From DASPKW01 sp038244055 (GTDB taxonomy: Bacteria > Planctomycetota > Phycisphaerae > Tepidisphaerales > Tepidisphaeraceae), in assembly GCA_038244055.1 (NCBI GenBank), contig JBBRTW010000017.1, positions 1-33,630 on the forward strand: DNA of 33,630 bases, read 5' to 3'. The notes beneath the pieces are model-generated. The model had not been told where the DNA came from and searched no databases. It saw only the letters and a list, made by a program, of their open reading frames with translations. Shown here piece by piece: positions 16,648 to 26,258 of the stretch. The first letter of the stretch is position 1; the number at the start of each line of letters is the position of its first letter. The position numbers and the translations under genes were made by a program.

Positions 16648-17814
16648 ATGTCCTCAGTCCGCATCCTCGTCGGCACCAAGAAGGGCGCGTTCATTCTTAC
16701 CTCCGACGGCGCGCGTCAGAAGTGGGATATCGCCGGGCCATTTTTCGCGGGATGGGAGGTCTATCACATGAAAGGGTCGCCGGTGGATCCGAATGTCATC
16801 TATGCTTCTCAGTCGAGCGGCTGGTTCGGCCAGATCATTCAGCGCTCCAACGATGGCGGCAAGACCTGGCATCAGCCGGGGACCAAGCCGGGCGCGCCAA
16901 CCACATCGCCCGAAGGCATGCCCAAGGGCGAGAGCAACAAGTTTGTCTATGTCGGCAATCCGGGCACGCACCAGTGGTACGATGGCACGCCCCATCCGTG
17001 GGAATTCAAGCGCGTCTGGCATCTGGAGCCTTCTCTCACCGACCCCGAGATCGTCCATGCCGGCGTCGAGGATGCGGCCATTTTCCGAACCGCCGATGGC
17101 GCCAGGACCTGGCAGGAATTGCCCGGCCTGCGCGATGCCCAGGGCCCCAAGTGGCAGCCGGGCGCTGGGGGAATGTGCCTGCATACGATCCTGCTGGACC
17201 CGGCCAACCCGAATCGCATTTACGTCGCCATCTCGGCCGCGGGGGCGTTTCGCACCGATGATGCGGGCAAGACCTGGAAGCCGATCAATCGCGGGCTGAG
17301 GTCGCAGTATATTCCCGACCCCGATGCGGAGATCGGGCATTGCGTGCATCGGATCGCGCTGCACAAATCCAAACCGAATACCCTCTTCATGCAGAAGCAC
17401 TGGGATGTCATGCGCAGCGATGATGCCGGCGACAACTGGCGCGAGATCAGCGGGAATCTTCCCAGCGATTTCGGCTTCCCCATCGATGTGCATGCGCATG
17501 AGCCGGAGACGATTTATGTCGTGCCCATCAAGAGCGATGGCGAGCATTTTCCGCCGGAGGGGAAGCTGCGCGTGTATCGCAGCAAGACGGGCGGCAATGA
17601 ATGGGAGGCGCTGACCAAAGGCCTGCCGCAGAGCGATTGTTATGTGAATGTCTTACGCGAGGCGATGGCGGTGGATTCGCTGGACAAGTGCGGCGTCTAT
17701 TTCGGGACGACGGGGGGGCAGGTTTATGCCTCGGCCGATGGGGGAGATACATGGAACGCGATCGTTCGTGATCTTCCTGCCGTTGTGGCGGTGGAGGCGC
17801 AGACACTTCCATGA
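16648..17814 (+). CDS. BNR/Asp-box beta-propeller protein, sialidase-like
   Basis: The protein has 388 residues and no signal peptide. GAAAGGAA lies about 7 nt before the ATG. At least six Asp-box-like repeats can be read: SNDGGKTWH, TADGARTWQ, TDDAGKTWK, SDDAGDNWR, SKTGGNEWE and SADGGDTWN, spaced as blades of a propeller. Asp boxes are structural, so they do not prove sialidase activity; the Arg triad of true sialidases is not assured. The predicted location is cytoplasmic, unusual for a sialidase. It overlaps the next gene by 4 bp. Confidence 0.85.
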   Translation: MSSVRILVGTKKGAFILTSDGARQKWDIAGPFFAGWEVYHMKGSPVDPNVIYASQSSGWFGQIIQRSNDGGKTWHQPGTKPGAPTTSPEGMPKGESNKFVYVGNPGTHQWYDGTPHPWEFKRVWHLEPSLTDPEIVHAGVEDAAIFRTADGARTWQELPGLRDAQGPKWQPGAGGMCLHTILLDPANPNRIYVAISAAGAFRTDDAGKTWKPINRGLRSQYIPDPDAEIGHCVHRIALHKSKPNTLFMQKHWDVMRSDDAGDNWREISGNLPSDFGFPIDVHAHEPETIYVVPIKSDGEHFPPEGKLRVYRSKTGGNEWEALTKGLPQSDCYVNVLREAMAVDSLDKCGVYFGTTGGQVYASADGGDTWNAIVRDLPAVVAVEAQTLP

Positions 17815-18788
17815 AAGACAGGCCCATGAAACGCAGCGCATTGCAAGTTTTCACGCTCATCTCCCTGCTGGCCCTCCCCGTCTTCGCCGATAACAAGGCG
17901 AGTGATGCCGTCACCCAAACTCCCGGCCTGGTCGCGTTCTGGACCTTCGCCGAAGAGCCCGGCCAAGCCCGCCTGTCATCCGGCACGAAAGCCAAGTTCC
18001 CCCTCCAGGAAGTCGGCGGGCCCATCGCGCGCGTTGCCGGCGGGCCGTTTTCAGGGTTCTCGGCCGAGCTCAATGGCAAGCAGTATTTTCGCATCCCCTA
18101 CGCCGAGACAGGGGCGCTGAACATCTCCGGAAAGGATGCGCAGGTCAGCATGTTCGCGGCCGTTCGCATCGTCGATCTCAAGCAGAGCCGCACGATCGCG
18201 GGCATGTGGAGCGAGGGCAAAGGCGCTAACGATGACACCGGCACGCGGCAGTATGCCCTGCTCATGAATATGCCGGCCTACGGCGGCCCGAATCAGCTCA
18301 CGCCGCACATTTCAAATGAAGGGGGCGTGACCCGCCGCGCCGATGGCAGCGCGTTTCCGTGGTGCGCCGATTACGCGGCCTCGCTTCATCCGGTGCCGAC
18401 GGAGAAATGGTGTACGCTCGGCTTCACCTACGATGGGCAGTACATCCGCGCCTACATCAATGGCATTCTCGATGCCCGCCCGGCCGACCCGGAGAAGGAC
18501 AAGCGCGCGGACCGCTACTTCACGCAGGAAGGCCCGGAAGGGAAGAATCGCGGGATGAACCCGTATTATCATGGCCGGGGGATTTTCAAGTATGAACCGG
18601 AAAAACACGCCAAATCAAAACCGGGCGGCGGGTCGGATTTCACGATCGGGGCGCGCTTCGCGGGCGGGAGCATCCTGCGCGAGGCGAGCAAAGGCCGATT
18701 CGGCGGGCTGGCGGTTTTCGATCGGGCGCTGTCGGAGGCCGAGATGAAGGGGCTGCACGAGGCGGCGAATGTGGGGGGGATCGAGTGA
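17811..18788 (+). CDS. Secreted LamG/concanavalin A-like domain protein
   Basis: The protein has 325 residues. The ATG overlaps the upstream stop (ATGA); the ATG at 17826 is an equally good start for the signal peptide, which ends in PVFA. LVAFWTFAE at about 40-48 and FGGLAVFDRALSEAEMKGLHEA near the C-terminus are the classic beginning and end of LamG_3-type jelly-roll domains. WCTLGFTYDGQYIRAYINGIL lies between. Such domains bind carbohydrate or act as adhesive modules. Translational coupling to the propeller gene suggests a joint role. Confidence 0.85.
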   Translation: MKDRPMKRSALQVFTLISLLALPVFADNKASDAVTQTPGLVAFWTFAEEPGQARLSSGTKAKFPLQEVGGPIARVAGGPFSGFSAELNGKQYFRIPYAETGALNISGKDAQVSMFAAVRIVDLKQSRTIAGMWSEGKGANDDTGTRQYALLMNMPAYGGPNQLTPHISNEGGVTRRADGSAFPWCADYAASLHPVPTEKWCTLGFTYDGQYIRAYINGILDARPADPEKDKRADRYFTQEGPEGKNRGMNPYYHGRGIFKYEPEKHAKSKPGGGSDFTIGARFAGGSILREASKGRFGGLAVFDRALSEAEMKGLHEAANVGGIE

Positions 18789-18821
18789 ATTGTCCCGGGC
18801 GGGATGAAGAGGAGGATTGAG

Positions 18822-19118
18822 ATGATCCGAGTCGTACTTCCAACCCATCTTCGAACGCTGGCGAATGTCGATCGCGAGGTGCAACTCGACATTGCCGGCC
18901 CGATCACCCAGCGGACGATTCTCGATGCACTGGAAGCGCGATATCCGATGCTATGCGGAACCATTCGCGATCACGACACGCTCAAGCGGCGGGCGTTCCT
19001 GCGCTTTTTCGCATGCGAGGAAGATCTGTCGCATGAATCGCCCGATGCGCCGGTGCCGGAGAAGGTTGCATCGGGGGCCGAGCCGTTTTTTATTGTGGGG
19101 GCGATCGCGGGCGGGTAA
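18822..19118 (+). CDS. MoaD/ThiS-family ubiquitin-like protein ending in Gly-Gly
   Basis: The protein has 98 residues; GGAGG at 18811-18815 fixes the ATG at 18822. It opens with the beta strand MIRVVLPTHL, then VDREVQLDIAGPITQRTILDALEARYP, typical of the ubiquitin-like beta-grasp sulfur carriers, and ends FFIVGAIAGG. In this family the terminal Gly-Gly is adenylated by an E1-like enzyme and used as thiocarboxylate sulfur carrier or conjugated to proteins. No E1-like (MoeB/ThiF), MoaE or thiamine gene is present here, so molybdopterin synthesis is not supported by context. It follows the LamG gene by 33 nt. Confidence 0.82.
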   Translation: MIRVVLPTHLRTLANVDREVQLDIAGPITQRTILDALEARYPMLCGTIRDHDTLKRRAFLRFFACEEDLSHESPDAPVPEKVASGAEPFFIVGAIAGG

Positions 19119-19251
19119 ATGACCGTCCGCGATTTGGCGCTTGTGGTGCGGCCGTCGCGGCTGCCAAAGCAGGCGGGACGCCCGCACCTCAATCGCATGG
19201 ATTGTGCACACTCATTTAGGCAACCTCATGGGAACGCGATTCACCGCTCGA

Positions 19252-19289
19252 CCCTCACCCCCGCCCTCTCCCGAGTACAGGAGAGGGAG
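19252..19289. repeat. 38-bp hairpin repeat, copy 2
   Basis: Identical over 38 bp to 15310-15347, with the same CCCTCTCC/GGAGAGGG stem. Here it lies between two convergent genes, where it could act in both directions. Confidence 0.85.
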
Positions 19290-19402
19290 TTTGCTCCTTG
19301 AACTGCGAATGCAACTCGGCAGTGGAAGGATATTGAACGAGCGCCAATTGCTTTTCGTGTTCTTAGTGCCCTTCGTGGTTCATCCCATTTGATTCGCGCG
19401 AT

Positions 19403-19846
19403 TCAGGGCTCATCCGGCGGCGGGGTGGGCATGCGCTTGGCGGATTCGCTCCACGCATCGACGTATTTTGTCTTGGTGCGCGGGGCGGTCTTGCGCGGGA
19501 AGAAGAACCGGCCGATGCGGAAGGTCATGAACAGGCCGGAGATCAGCACCACCAGGATGATCGCCAGCAGGAGGGTTGAAGTGGCGGTGATCGCATGCTG
19601 CCCCGCGGCGTCGGCGTTTTTGGCGGCCGCGTTGTATGCTTCCAGCGCGCCCAGCAGATAATAGCGCGCCAGCAGGGCCAGGCCGATTCCGAAGAGGGAG
19701 AGAAAGATGATCGCCGCCCAGGGCGCTTTGCCGTGGCGGGTGCGGCGGGCTGGGCGGATACGCGAGAATGAGCGAGGGGCGGGCACTGCGATATTGTACG
19801 AGCTGTCCAGCCGGCGCGGGATGTGCAAATGCCGCCGATTTCCCAT
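19403..19846 (-). CDS. Small two-TM membrane protein of unknown function
   Basis: The protein has 147 residues from the ATG at 19846, chosen for AGGTGAG upstream; TTG at 19888 is the other possibility. A basic N-terminal segment is followed by a TM helix (APWAAIIFLSLFGIGLALLA), a loop and a second TM helix (LLLAIILVVLISGLFMTF), then a Pro-rich tail ending PTPPPDEP. No family recognised. Confidence 0.7.
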   Translation of the reverse strand: MGNRRHLHIPRRLDSSYNIAVPAPRSFSRIRPARRTRHGKAPWAAIIFLSLFGIGLALLARYYLLGALEAYNAAAKNADAAGQHAITATSTLLLAIILVVLISGLFMTFRIGRFFFPRKTAPRTKTKYVDAWSESAKRMPTPPPDEP

Positions 19847-19930
19847 CCCTGTCCACTCACCTGGCACCGCCGTATCCACATTGGCCAATTAACATCGCTG
19901 TGCTGAGACCATCTGCTGATTAGCCGAAAA

Positions 19931-19993
19931 GGGTCAGGAGCCGGGGGAAGATTGTCAGCGTATGGAGCGTTCCTGGTGGCCGGCTCCTGACCC
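19931..19993. terminator. Perfect 14-bp inverted repeat
   Basis: GGGTCAGGAGCCGG (19931-19944) pairs perfectly with 19980-19993 around a 35-nt loop. It lies downstream of the 20067-21050 gene on the minus strand and may end its transcript, or be another dispersed palindrome. Confidence 0.45.
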
Positions 19994-20016
19994 TGACGCG
20001 CGGATTTCAGCAGAGC

Positions 20017-20058
20017 CATTTACCATTTGCCATTTGCCATTTGACATTTGACATTCGC
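20017..20058. repeat. Heptamer tandem repeat, 6 units of CATTTGC-type
   Basis: Six phased units: CATTTAC, CATTTGC twice, CATTTGA twice, CATTCGC. Located just beyond the stop of the following minus-strand gene. Confidence 0.85.
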
Positions 20059-20066
20059 CATGAGGC

Positions 20067-21050
<984 letters not shown>

Positions 21051-21141
21051 GAATGTATTGAATCGCGGGGGCGTTCGATTCACAAGAGGCGCGACGGTTC
21101 AAGGGTGCGATTCCGCGCGTCAACCACCATCCTATTTTAGC

Positions 21142-21159
21142 CGCTGGGCTTGCCCAGCG
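21142..21159. repeat. Palindrome CGCTGGGC-TT-GCCCAGCG, dispersed motif copy 1
   Basis: A perfect 8-bp stem with 2-nt loop. Read on the minus strand it continues as CGGCTAA. The same layout (8-bp stem centred on GGCAAGCC, then CGGCTAA) is found at 30547-30570 on the plus strand with a compensated stem pair. Confidence 0.6.
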
Positions 21160-21308
21160 CGTCGCCATGCGCTCCCATGCCATCCCGCTCTTCGTGGGCT
21201 TCATCATGGCCGGGTTCACGGAGAAACGGCAGGCTTTTCACGATAGACTTGCGGGGACTCTGGTCGTGCGGAGTTGAGTCTCGACATTTCGGCGGCCGTC
21301 GCAAGCGC

Positions 21309-22454
21309 TCACCTCCCCCCATCCCTTTTCATATCAAAATCCACAGTCTCCCGCCCGCGCAGCACCGTGACCTTTACCGGCGAATTCGGCTCTCCCGGCA
21401 GTCGGGCCACGAGGTCTTCGACGCCGCGAATCGCTTTGCCGTCGATCCCGACGATGCGGTCGCCGCGGCGCAGGGCGCTGTTGGCGGCCGGTCCGCCCGG
21501 CTTGATGTTGGTGATGATGATCGCGCCCTGGGCGTCGATGTTGATGTCGATGCCGATGCCGCCGGTGCGGTTGGCTCCGGGATTGCCGGGGCCGGGTTGG
21601 CCCGGCGCGGGATTGCCCGCGCCGATGGGCGGGAGGTTCATCGCTTCGCGCTTGATGATGAACTCCAGGCGCTTGGCATCGCGCTCCATGACCAGTTTGA
21701 CATCCGTGCCGGCCTGGCCGCGCACCAGGGTCGAAGGGTCTTTCACGCTGGTGGCCATCTTGCCGTCCACTTCGAGCAGCACATCGCCTTCGCGAATGCC
21801 GGCGCGGGCGGCCGGGCCATCGGGCTTGAGGGCGGCCACGCGAATGTTGCCATCGTTGCCGATCTGCACCATGACTCCGACGCCGCCGACTTGCCCGCCG
21901 GCGGGATTGTCAGCGCCCGGGCCGGGGATCGGATGCGAGCCCGGGCCGACCGTGGGTCCCGGACCGGCGGGGACATCGGCAAACGGGTTGGCGGGTTTAG
22001 GCGGATTGGCGGCCGGGTCACTGAACGGGTTGGCGGGTTTGAGCGGATTGCCGGCCGGCTCATCGAACGGATTGGCAACCGCTTTAGGCTTCTGGTTGAT
22101 CAGTTTGTAGGTGGTGCGGCCGGACTGGACAACCAGGGCATCGCCATCGAGCTTGGCGGAGAATGGGAAACTGTTTCCGGCATCATCGCGGAAACTCCCG
22201 GCCAGCGCGCCGTCTTTTTCCTGGGCATCGACGCCAAAGGTCCGGCCGGCGAGTTCGGCCTTGCCGCCGTAGACCTTGCCCGGCAGCTTCTCATCGCGCA
22301 CGAGAGTGAGTGTGAGACGATCATTCTTAAAAACGCCGGCGTAGGGTTCGGGCGGGCCGGAAGTCGGCGCATCATTCCCGGCGGCCTGCGAAAAAGTCGC
22401 GCCGATGACCATGGCCGCGAAAACGGCCAGCAATGCTCCAGTGCAACGATACAT
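21309..22454 (-). CDS. Exported protein with two PDZ domains
   Basis: The protein has 381 residues; GGAG lies about 5 nt before the ATG at 22454. A signal peptide covers about residues 1-25. A beta-rich domain (about 30-125) leads to a low-complexity linker with three related segments (NPFDEPAGNPLKPANPFSDP...). PDZ 1 (GVMVQIGNDGNIRVAALKPDGPAARAGIREGDVLLEVDG) and PDZ 2 (INIDAQGAIIITNIKPGGPAANSALRRGDRIVGIDG) follow. PDZ domains bind peptide C-termini; no protease domain is present, so a scaffold or adaptor in the periplasm is likely. Confidence 0.85.
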   Translation of the reverse strand: MYRCTGALLAVFAAMVIGATFSQAAGNDAPTSGPPEPYAGVFKNDRLTLTLVRDEKLPGKVYGGKAELAGRTFGVDAQEKDGALAGSFRDDAGNSFPFSAKLDGDALVVQSGRTTYKLINQKPKAVANPFDEPAGNPLKPANPFSDPAANPPKPANPFADVPAGPGPTVGPGSHPIPGPGADNPAGGQVGGVGVMVQIGNDGNIRVAALKPDGPAARAGIREGDVLLEVDGKMATSVKDPSTLVRGQAGTDVKLVMERDAKRLEFIIKREAMNLPPIGAGNPAPGQPGPGNPGANRTGGIGIDINIDAQGAIIITNIKPGGPAANSALRRGDRIVGIDGKAIRGVEDLVARLPGEPNSPVKVTVLRGRETVDFDMKRDGGR

Positions 22455-22675
22455 AAAAGCTCCAGTGAAGGTGGTTGCATGAGCTACGCAGCCCAGCGCC
22501 AAATCTGGCCGGACCTAAATCCCAATAACAGTAAAACGCCACCAGCGCCCGCGTCAATCAGATTCTTTGATGCGGCGGACCTATTTTGTTGCGCAATATT
22601 TTGCCTCGGCCAACACATGATGGGTGCTCGCCTTATGCGGAGCCGTCCCTTTCTCCGGCATCCAACTCGTCGAGT

Positions 22676-24394
22676 CTACTTGCCGACGCTGAGGGCTTTT
22701 CGGACTTCGGTTAAGAGATTGTCCACCTTGAACGGTTTGAACAACACCGCCGCCAGACCTTCCTGGCTGGCGCGGACGATACTGTGGTTGGGGTCGTAGC
22801 CGAAGCCGGTCATGAGGATGACGGGGGTTTTGGTGGGCTTTTTTCGGGCGGTGGCGAAGACGTCGTAGCCGCTCTTGTCGGGCATGCGGATGTCCGAGAG
22901 GACCAGGTCGAAATCCTCGGTCTCGATCCTGGCGATGGCTTCCTCGCCGTTGGCGCAGACGGTCACGGTCGCATGATATTTGCGGAGGATGTCGTGGATG
23001 GTGGTGCGGAGGTTGGGCTCATCATCGGCTACCAGGATCCGCGCTTTGGCGAGGATGGGGTCATCGGTGTCTTTGACATCGTTGGCGCCCAGCACCTTAT
23101 TCGGCCCGTCGGCGGCCTGGCGGAGGCCTTTGCGGATGGTGGTGACGTTGGCCATGATCTGTTCGAGCTTGATGCGCAGTTCATCGTTGCCGCCGATGAA
23201 CTGATCCATGATGGTGGCCACATCCGAGGCGATATCGTTGAGCGGGCCGGCCACCTCGCTGCAAACGTCATCGGCGACCCTGTGGGCCACGCCGGCGCGT
23301 TCGACAACCAGGAGGTCGAGGATGTTCAGGGCGATGGCGACGTAGCGCGCGAAGATCTCGGCAAACTGGCGGTCATCCTCGTTGAAGGCGGCGCGCTGGC
23401 GCGATTCGATGTTGAAGATGCCGATGATTTTATCGTGGAGACGCAGGGGAACGGTCAGGCTGCTCTTGCACTGCTCGAGGCCCTGGATGTAGCGCGGGTC
23501 GCGCTCGGTATCGGGGCAGATGTAGGAGCGGCCGGTGGAGGCGACGTAGCCGGAGATGCCGTAGCCTTCGCTCTCGGCCATGAGCTCGATCTCCATCGCC
23601 TCCGAAGGCAGGCCGACACCGATGACCCATTCCAGCTTTTTCGACTTGCGCTCGAGCAGGCGGATGTTGAAGTGATCGAAGTGCATCAGGTCCTTGGTGA
23701 ACCGGATGATTTTTTCTTCGAGGAGCTTGAGACGATCGGCCATGTTGAATTTGTTGATCAGGTCGGATTCGAGCTTGACGAGCTCGCGGCCGGCCTTGTC
23801 GATGGCATCGATCTTCTGCTGGAGGCGGCGGGTGGAAGTGGCATCCCAGACGACGGCGACGACCTGGACGACCTGCCCGGCCGGGGAGATGACCGGGGAC
23901 GCGATCATCTCGAGGTACTGGGCATCATCGATGTTGAGGGCGTAGCGCTTGGAGCGGTTGGAGGAAAAGGGCGAATCGGAGGAAGGCGGCGAGACCTGCG
24001 AACAGAAGAGTTGAAACGCTTCCTGGCAGGTGCGGCGGATGCGCTCATGCACATGGCCGGGCCAGGCGTGCATCTTCTTGTTCATCCAGTTACAGCGGGC
24101 ATCGCCATCGACGATGCAGATGCCTTCGCCGATGGTATTGAGCACGAGTTGGGTCTGCTGGGAGACCAGGGCGCGTTCGAGGGGGAGGAAATCGGAGGCA
24201 TCGGAGAAGATGGCGTCGAACTGATCGTTGCGGAGGAGGTTGATGGCCTGATCGATGTCGGCCGCCATCACCACATCCGCGTGCTCGCGGAGCGAGTCCT
24301 CGATTCCATTGTTCGTGGTCGCATGACCCGAGAGGAAGAGAACTTTGGTGCGCTGGCGTTGCAGGCGTTGTTCCGTTGCCATTGCGGGGTTCAC
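22676..24394 (-). CDS. PAS-GAF-receiver signalling protein with degenerate histidine-kinase dimerisation region
   Basis: About 572 residues from GTG 24394 (AGGA about 11 nt upstream); ATG 24382 is the alternative. Numbered from the ATG: a receiver-like domain without clear phosphosite (13-70), a PAS domain (75-180), a coiled coil, a GAF domain (about 215-360), a helical stretch (365-425) and an intact receiver (447-565) with acidic pocket Asp453/454, phosphoacceptor Asp497 (LSDIRMP), Thr525 and Lys549. The helix reads VCSEVAGPLNDI, where histidine kinases have H-E-x-N-N-P-L; Ser replaces the His, and no ATPase domain follows. It therefore probably senses a ligand and relays through its receiver, phosphorylated by another kinase. 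Confidence 0.85.
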   Translation of the reverse strand: MNPAMATEQRLQRQRTKVLFLSGHATTNNGIEDSLREHADVVMAADIDQAINLLRNDQFDAIFSDASDFLPLERALVSQQTQLVLNTIGEGICIVDGDARCNWMNKKMHAWPGHVHERIRRTCQEAFQLFCSQVSPPSSDSPFSSNRSKRYALNIDDAQYLEMIASPVISPAGQVVQVVAVVWDATSTRRLQQKIDAIDKAGRELVKLESDLINKFNMADRLKLLEEKIIRFTKDLMHFDHFNIRLLERKSKKLEWVIGVGLPSEAMEIELMAESEGYGISGYVASTGRSYICPDTERDPRYIQGLEQCKSSLTVPLRLHDKIIGIFNIESRQRAAFNEDDRQFAEIFARYVAIALNILDLLVVERAGVAHRVADDVCSEVAGPLNDIASDVATIMDQFIGGNDELRIKLEQIMANVTTIRKGLRQAADGPNKVLGANDVKDTDDPILAKARILVADDEPNLRTTIHDILRKYHATVTVCANGEEAIARIETEDFDLVLSDIRMPDKSGYDVFATARKKPTKTPVILMTGFGYDPNHSIVRASQEGLAAVLFKPFKVDNLLTEVRKALSVGK

Positions 24395-24672
24395 GGTGGG
24401 CAAAGTCCTACGTTGTGAAACTGAGATGGGTCGATCGAGGAGCACGCTCGGCATTGATCTGGGTCCGCGCATTCCCGCCGATAGTTACGTTATCGGACTG
24501 GGCGGGGTTATTCGTTGAATGCGGATAGTCTTCAACTGTCGCGGTCTGTCGATCGCGTGCAATCGGACTATGATGGGGCGGTTCGAATTGATTCATCAAA
24601 CAGAACGGCGCGGCCGGGACGGTTCCCCCATCATAGCGTCGAATAGTCCCCGCGCGTCAAGGAAAATCACCC

Positions 24673-25599
24673 ATGCAGACAGGCCAGCGCGTTTTTGTCA
24701 CCGGTTCCAGCGGTTTCGTGGGGTCGGCGGTGGTTAAAGAGCTGCTGGATAAGGGGTTTGGGGTCAATGCGCTGGTTCGAGGTGGGAACAGCCCGATGGA
24801 CGGGGTTACGGCCATTGCGGGCGATCTTTTCGACCTGGCGGCGCTGGATGGGGGCATGGCGGGGTGCGATGCGGTGATCCATCTGGTGGGGATTATCGCT
24901 GAAAAACCCTCGGCCGGGGTGACTTTCGAGCGGATTCACGACCAGGGGACCCAGGCCGTCGTGGAGGCAGCGCGGCGCAGCGGGGTGACGCGGTATATTC
25001 ACATGTCGGCCATGGGTTCCCGGCCGGGCGCGCCGTCGCGATACCACCAGACCAAGTACGCGGCCGAGCGGTATGTGATGGGAAGCGGGCTGGATTGGAC
25101 GATCTTTCGGCCATCGATGATCCATGGTCCGGGCGGCGAATTCATGCGGATGGAAGCCCGGATGGCGCGGAAAAAGGCCGCGCCATGGCTTTTCATGCCC
25201 TATTTTGGGAGGGGACTGCTGGGAACGGGCGGGGCGGGAAAGTTGCAGCCGGTTTTCGTCGGGGATGTGGCGCGAGCGTTCGTGGAGGCGATCGGGAACC
25301 CGAAGGCGATCGGCGAGGTGTATCCGCTGGCGGGGTCGGAGGTGGTGACCTGGCCGGAACTGCACCGGATCGTGGCGCTGGCGGTGGTGGGGAAGAGGCG
25401 GTGGGTGATGGCGATCCCGGCGTGGAAGGCGAAACTGCTGACCCGGATCGTGCCGGGGTTTTTGCTGCCGTTCAATCGGGATCAGGTGATCATGTCGGGG
25501 GAGGATAATGTAGGGGAGGTGGCGAAATTCGAGCGGGATTTTGAGTGGAGGCCGGTGGGGATTTCGGAGGCAATCGGCGGGTATGCGAAGGAACTGTGA
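24673..25599 (+). CDS. Atypical short-chain dehydrogenase/NAD-epimerase, NDUFA9-like
   Basis: The protein has 308 residues. AAGGA lies about 10 nt before the ATG. It has the glycine motif GSSGFVG (11-17), HLVGI, and a YxxxK pair (Tyr124, Lys128 in YHQTK). The pattern GDLFDLAALDGGMAGCDAVIHLVG and FRPSMIHGPGGEFM matches the complex I NDUFA9-like atypical SDR group, which binds NAD(P) and often lacks a known substrate. It starts 278 bp from the divergent signalling gene. Confidence 0.85.
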   Translation: MQTGQRVFVTGSSGFVGSAVVKELLDKGFGVNALVRGGNSPMDGVTAIAGDLFDLAALDGGMAGCDAVIHLVGIIAEKPSAGVTFERIHDQGTQAVVEAARRSGVTRYIHMSAMGSRPGAPSRYHQTKYAAERYVMGSGLDWTIFRPSMIHGPGGEFMRMEARMARKKAAPWLFMPYFGRGLLGTGGAGKLQPVFVGDVARAFVEAIGNPKAIGEVYPLAGSEVVTWPELHRIVALAVVGKRRWVMAIPAWKAKLLTRIVPGFLLPFNRDQVIMSGEDNVGEVAKFERDFEWRPVGISEAIGGYAKEL

Positions 25600-25629
25600 G
25601 GTCGCGAACAGTGCCATGGCTTCCATGCC

Positions 25630-25812
25630 GGTGCCATGCTTAGACCCGCCGCCGGTTGATCCTATCGCGGACAGACGATCCTCGGCGGGGATAAGCATGC
25701 AGGTGTGTCGCGATCACGTTCCGCCCCGTGTCCCGCGCCGACATGCTTATCCCCGCGGAAGGATTCTTCTTCGCGAGACCAAGTCACTGGCCGCGGGTCT
25801 AAGCATGGCACC
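25630..25812. repeat. Nested palindromic dispersed repeat, family 1 copy 2 (183 bp)
   Basis: Outer arms 25630-25653 and 25789-25812 and inner arms 25682-25699 and 25742-25757 match those of copy 1 at 6251, while the loops differ. It fills most of the 314-bp gap between the SDR gene and the zinc-ribbon gene. Confidence 0.9.
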
Positions 25813-25913
25813 CAGGTTACCCAGCGCCCCTTTTGCGCAATGGCCGGACGGCGCTTGACTCCGATTCTTCATGTTCTATCTCTACTTTCGCGCTTCTGTT
25901 ACATTTCCTCCCC

Positions 25914-26186
25914 ATGCCCCAGCCCATGATGATCCCCTGCCCAACGTGCAGCGCCCCGCTTTCGGTCTCTGACGAATATCTGGCCCAGTATGGCGGCCAG
26001 CAGACGACTTGTCCCACCTGCCAGCAGCCCTTCATCATTCCCCCGCTCCAGAGCATCCTGCTGCTGGGCGGGCTGATCTTCGCGGCCGTGGCGGTTCCCG
26101 TGGTCACGCCCCGGAAGATCGATGACCAATACATCTACCTCAGCCGCGCGGGCGGGGAATTTTTGGCGACGTTGCAGAGGGTGTGA
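25914..26186 (+). CDS. Small zinc-ribbon membrane protein
   Basis: The protein has 90 residues from the ATG at 25914 (no clear Shine-Dalgarno; MM at 25926 is possible). Two CPTC knuckles (CPTC at about 9-12 and 34-37) form a zinc ribbon; a hydrophobic helix (SILLLGGLIFAAVAVPVV) follows. GYF- or TM-associated zinc ribbons of this kind are common N-terminal modules in Planctomycetota. A TTGACT/TATCTC pair at 25855-25882 is a weak promoter candidate. Function unknown. Confidence 0.65.
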   Translation: MPQPMMIPCPTCSAPLSVSDEYLAQYGGQQTTCPTCQQPFIIPPLQSILLLGGLIFAAVAVPVVTPRKIDDQYIYLSRAGGEFLATLQRV

Positions 26187-26258
26187 ATGAGCGGGGCAAC
26201 GATCGCGCAAACCGGGCGTAATCTCATCGACGTGCTGTTAAGAAGGAAGTCACCCCGC

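Noticed and set aside
22784..24418. 544-codon frame antisense to the signalling gene
   Set aside because: Shadow frame; the minus-strand gene has clear PAS, GAF and receiver motifs.
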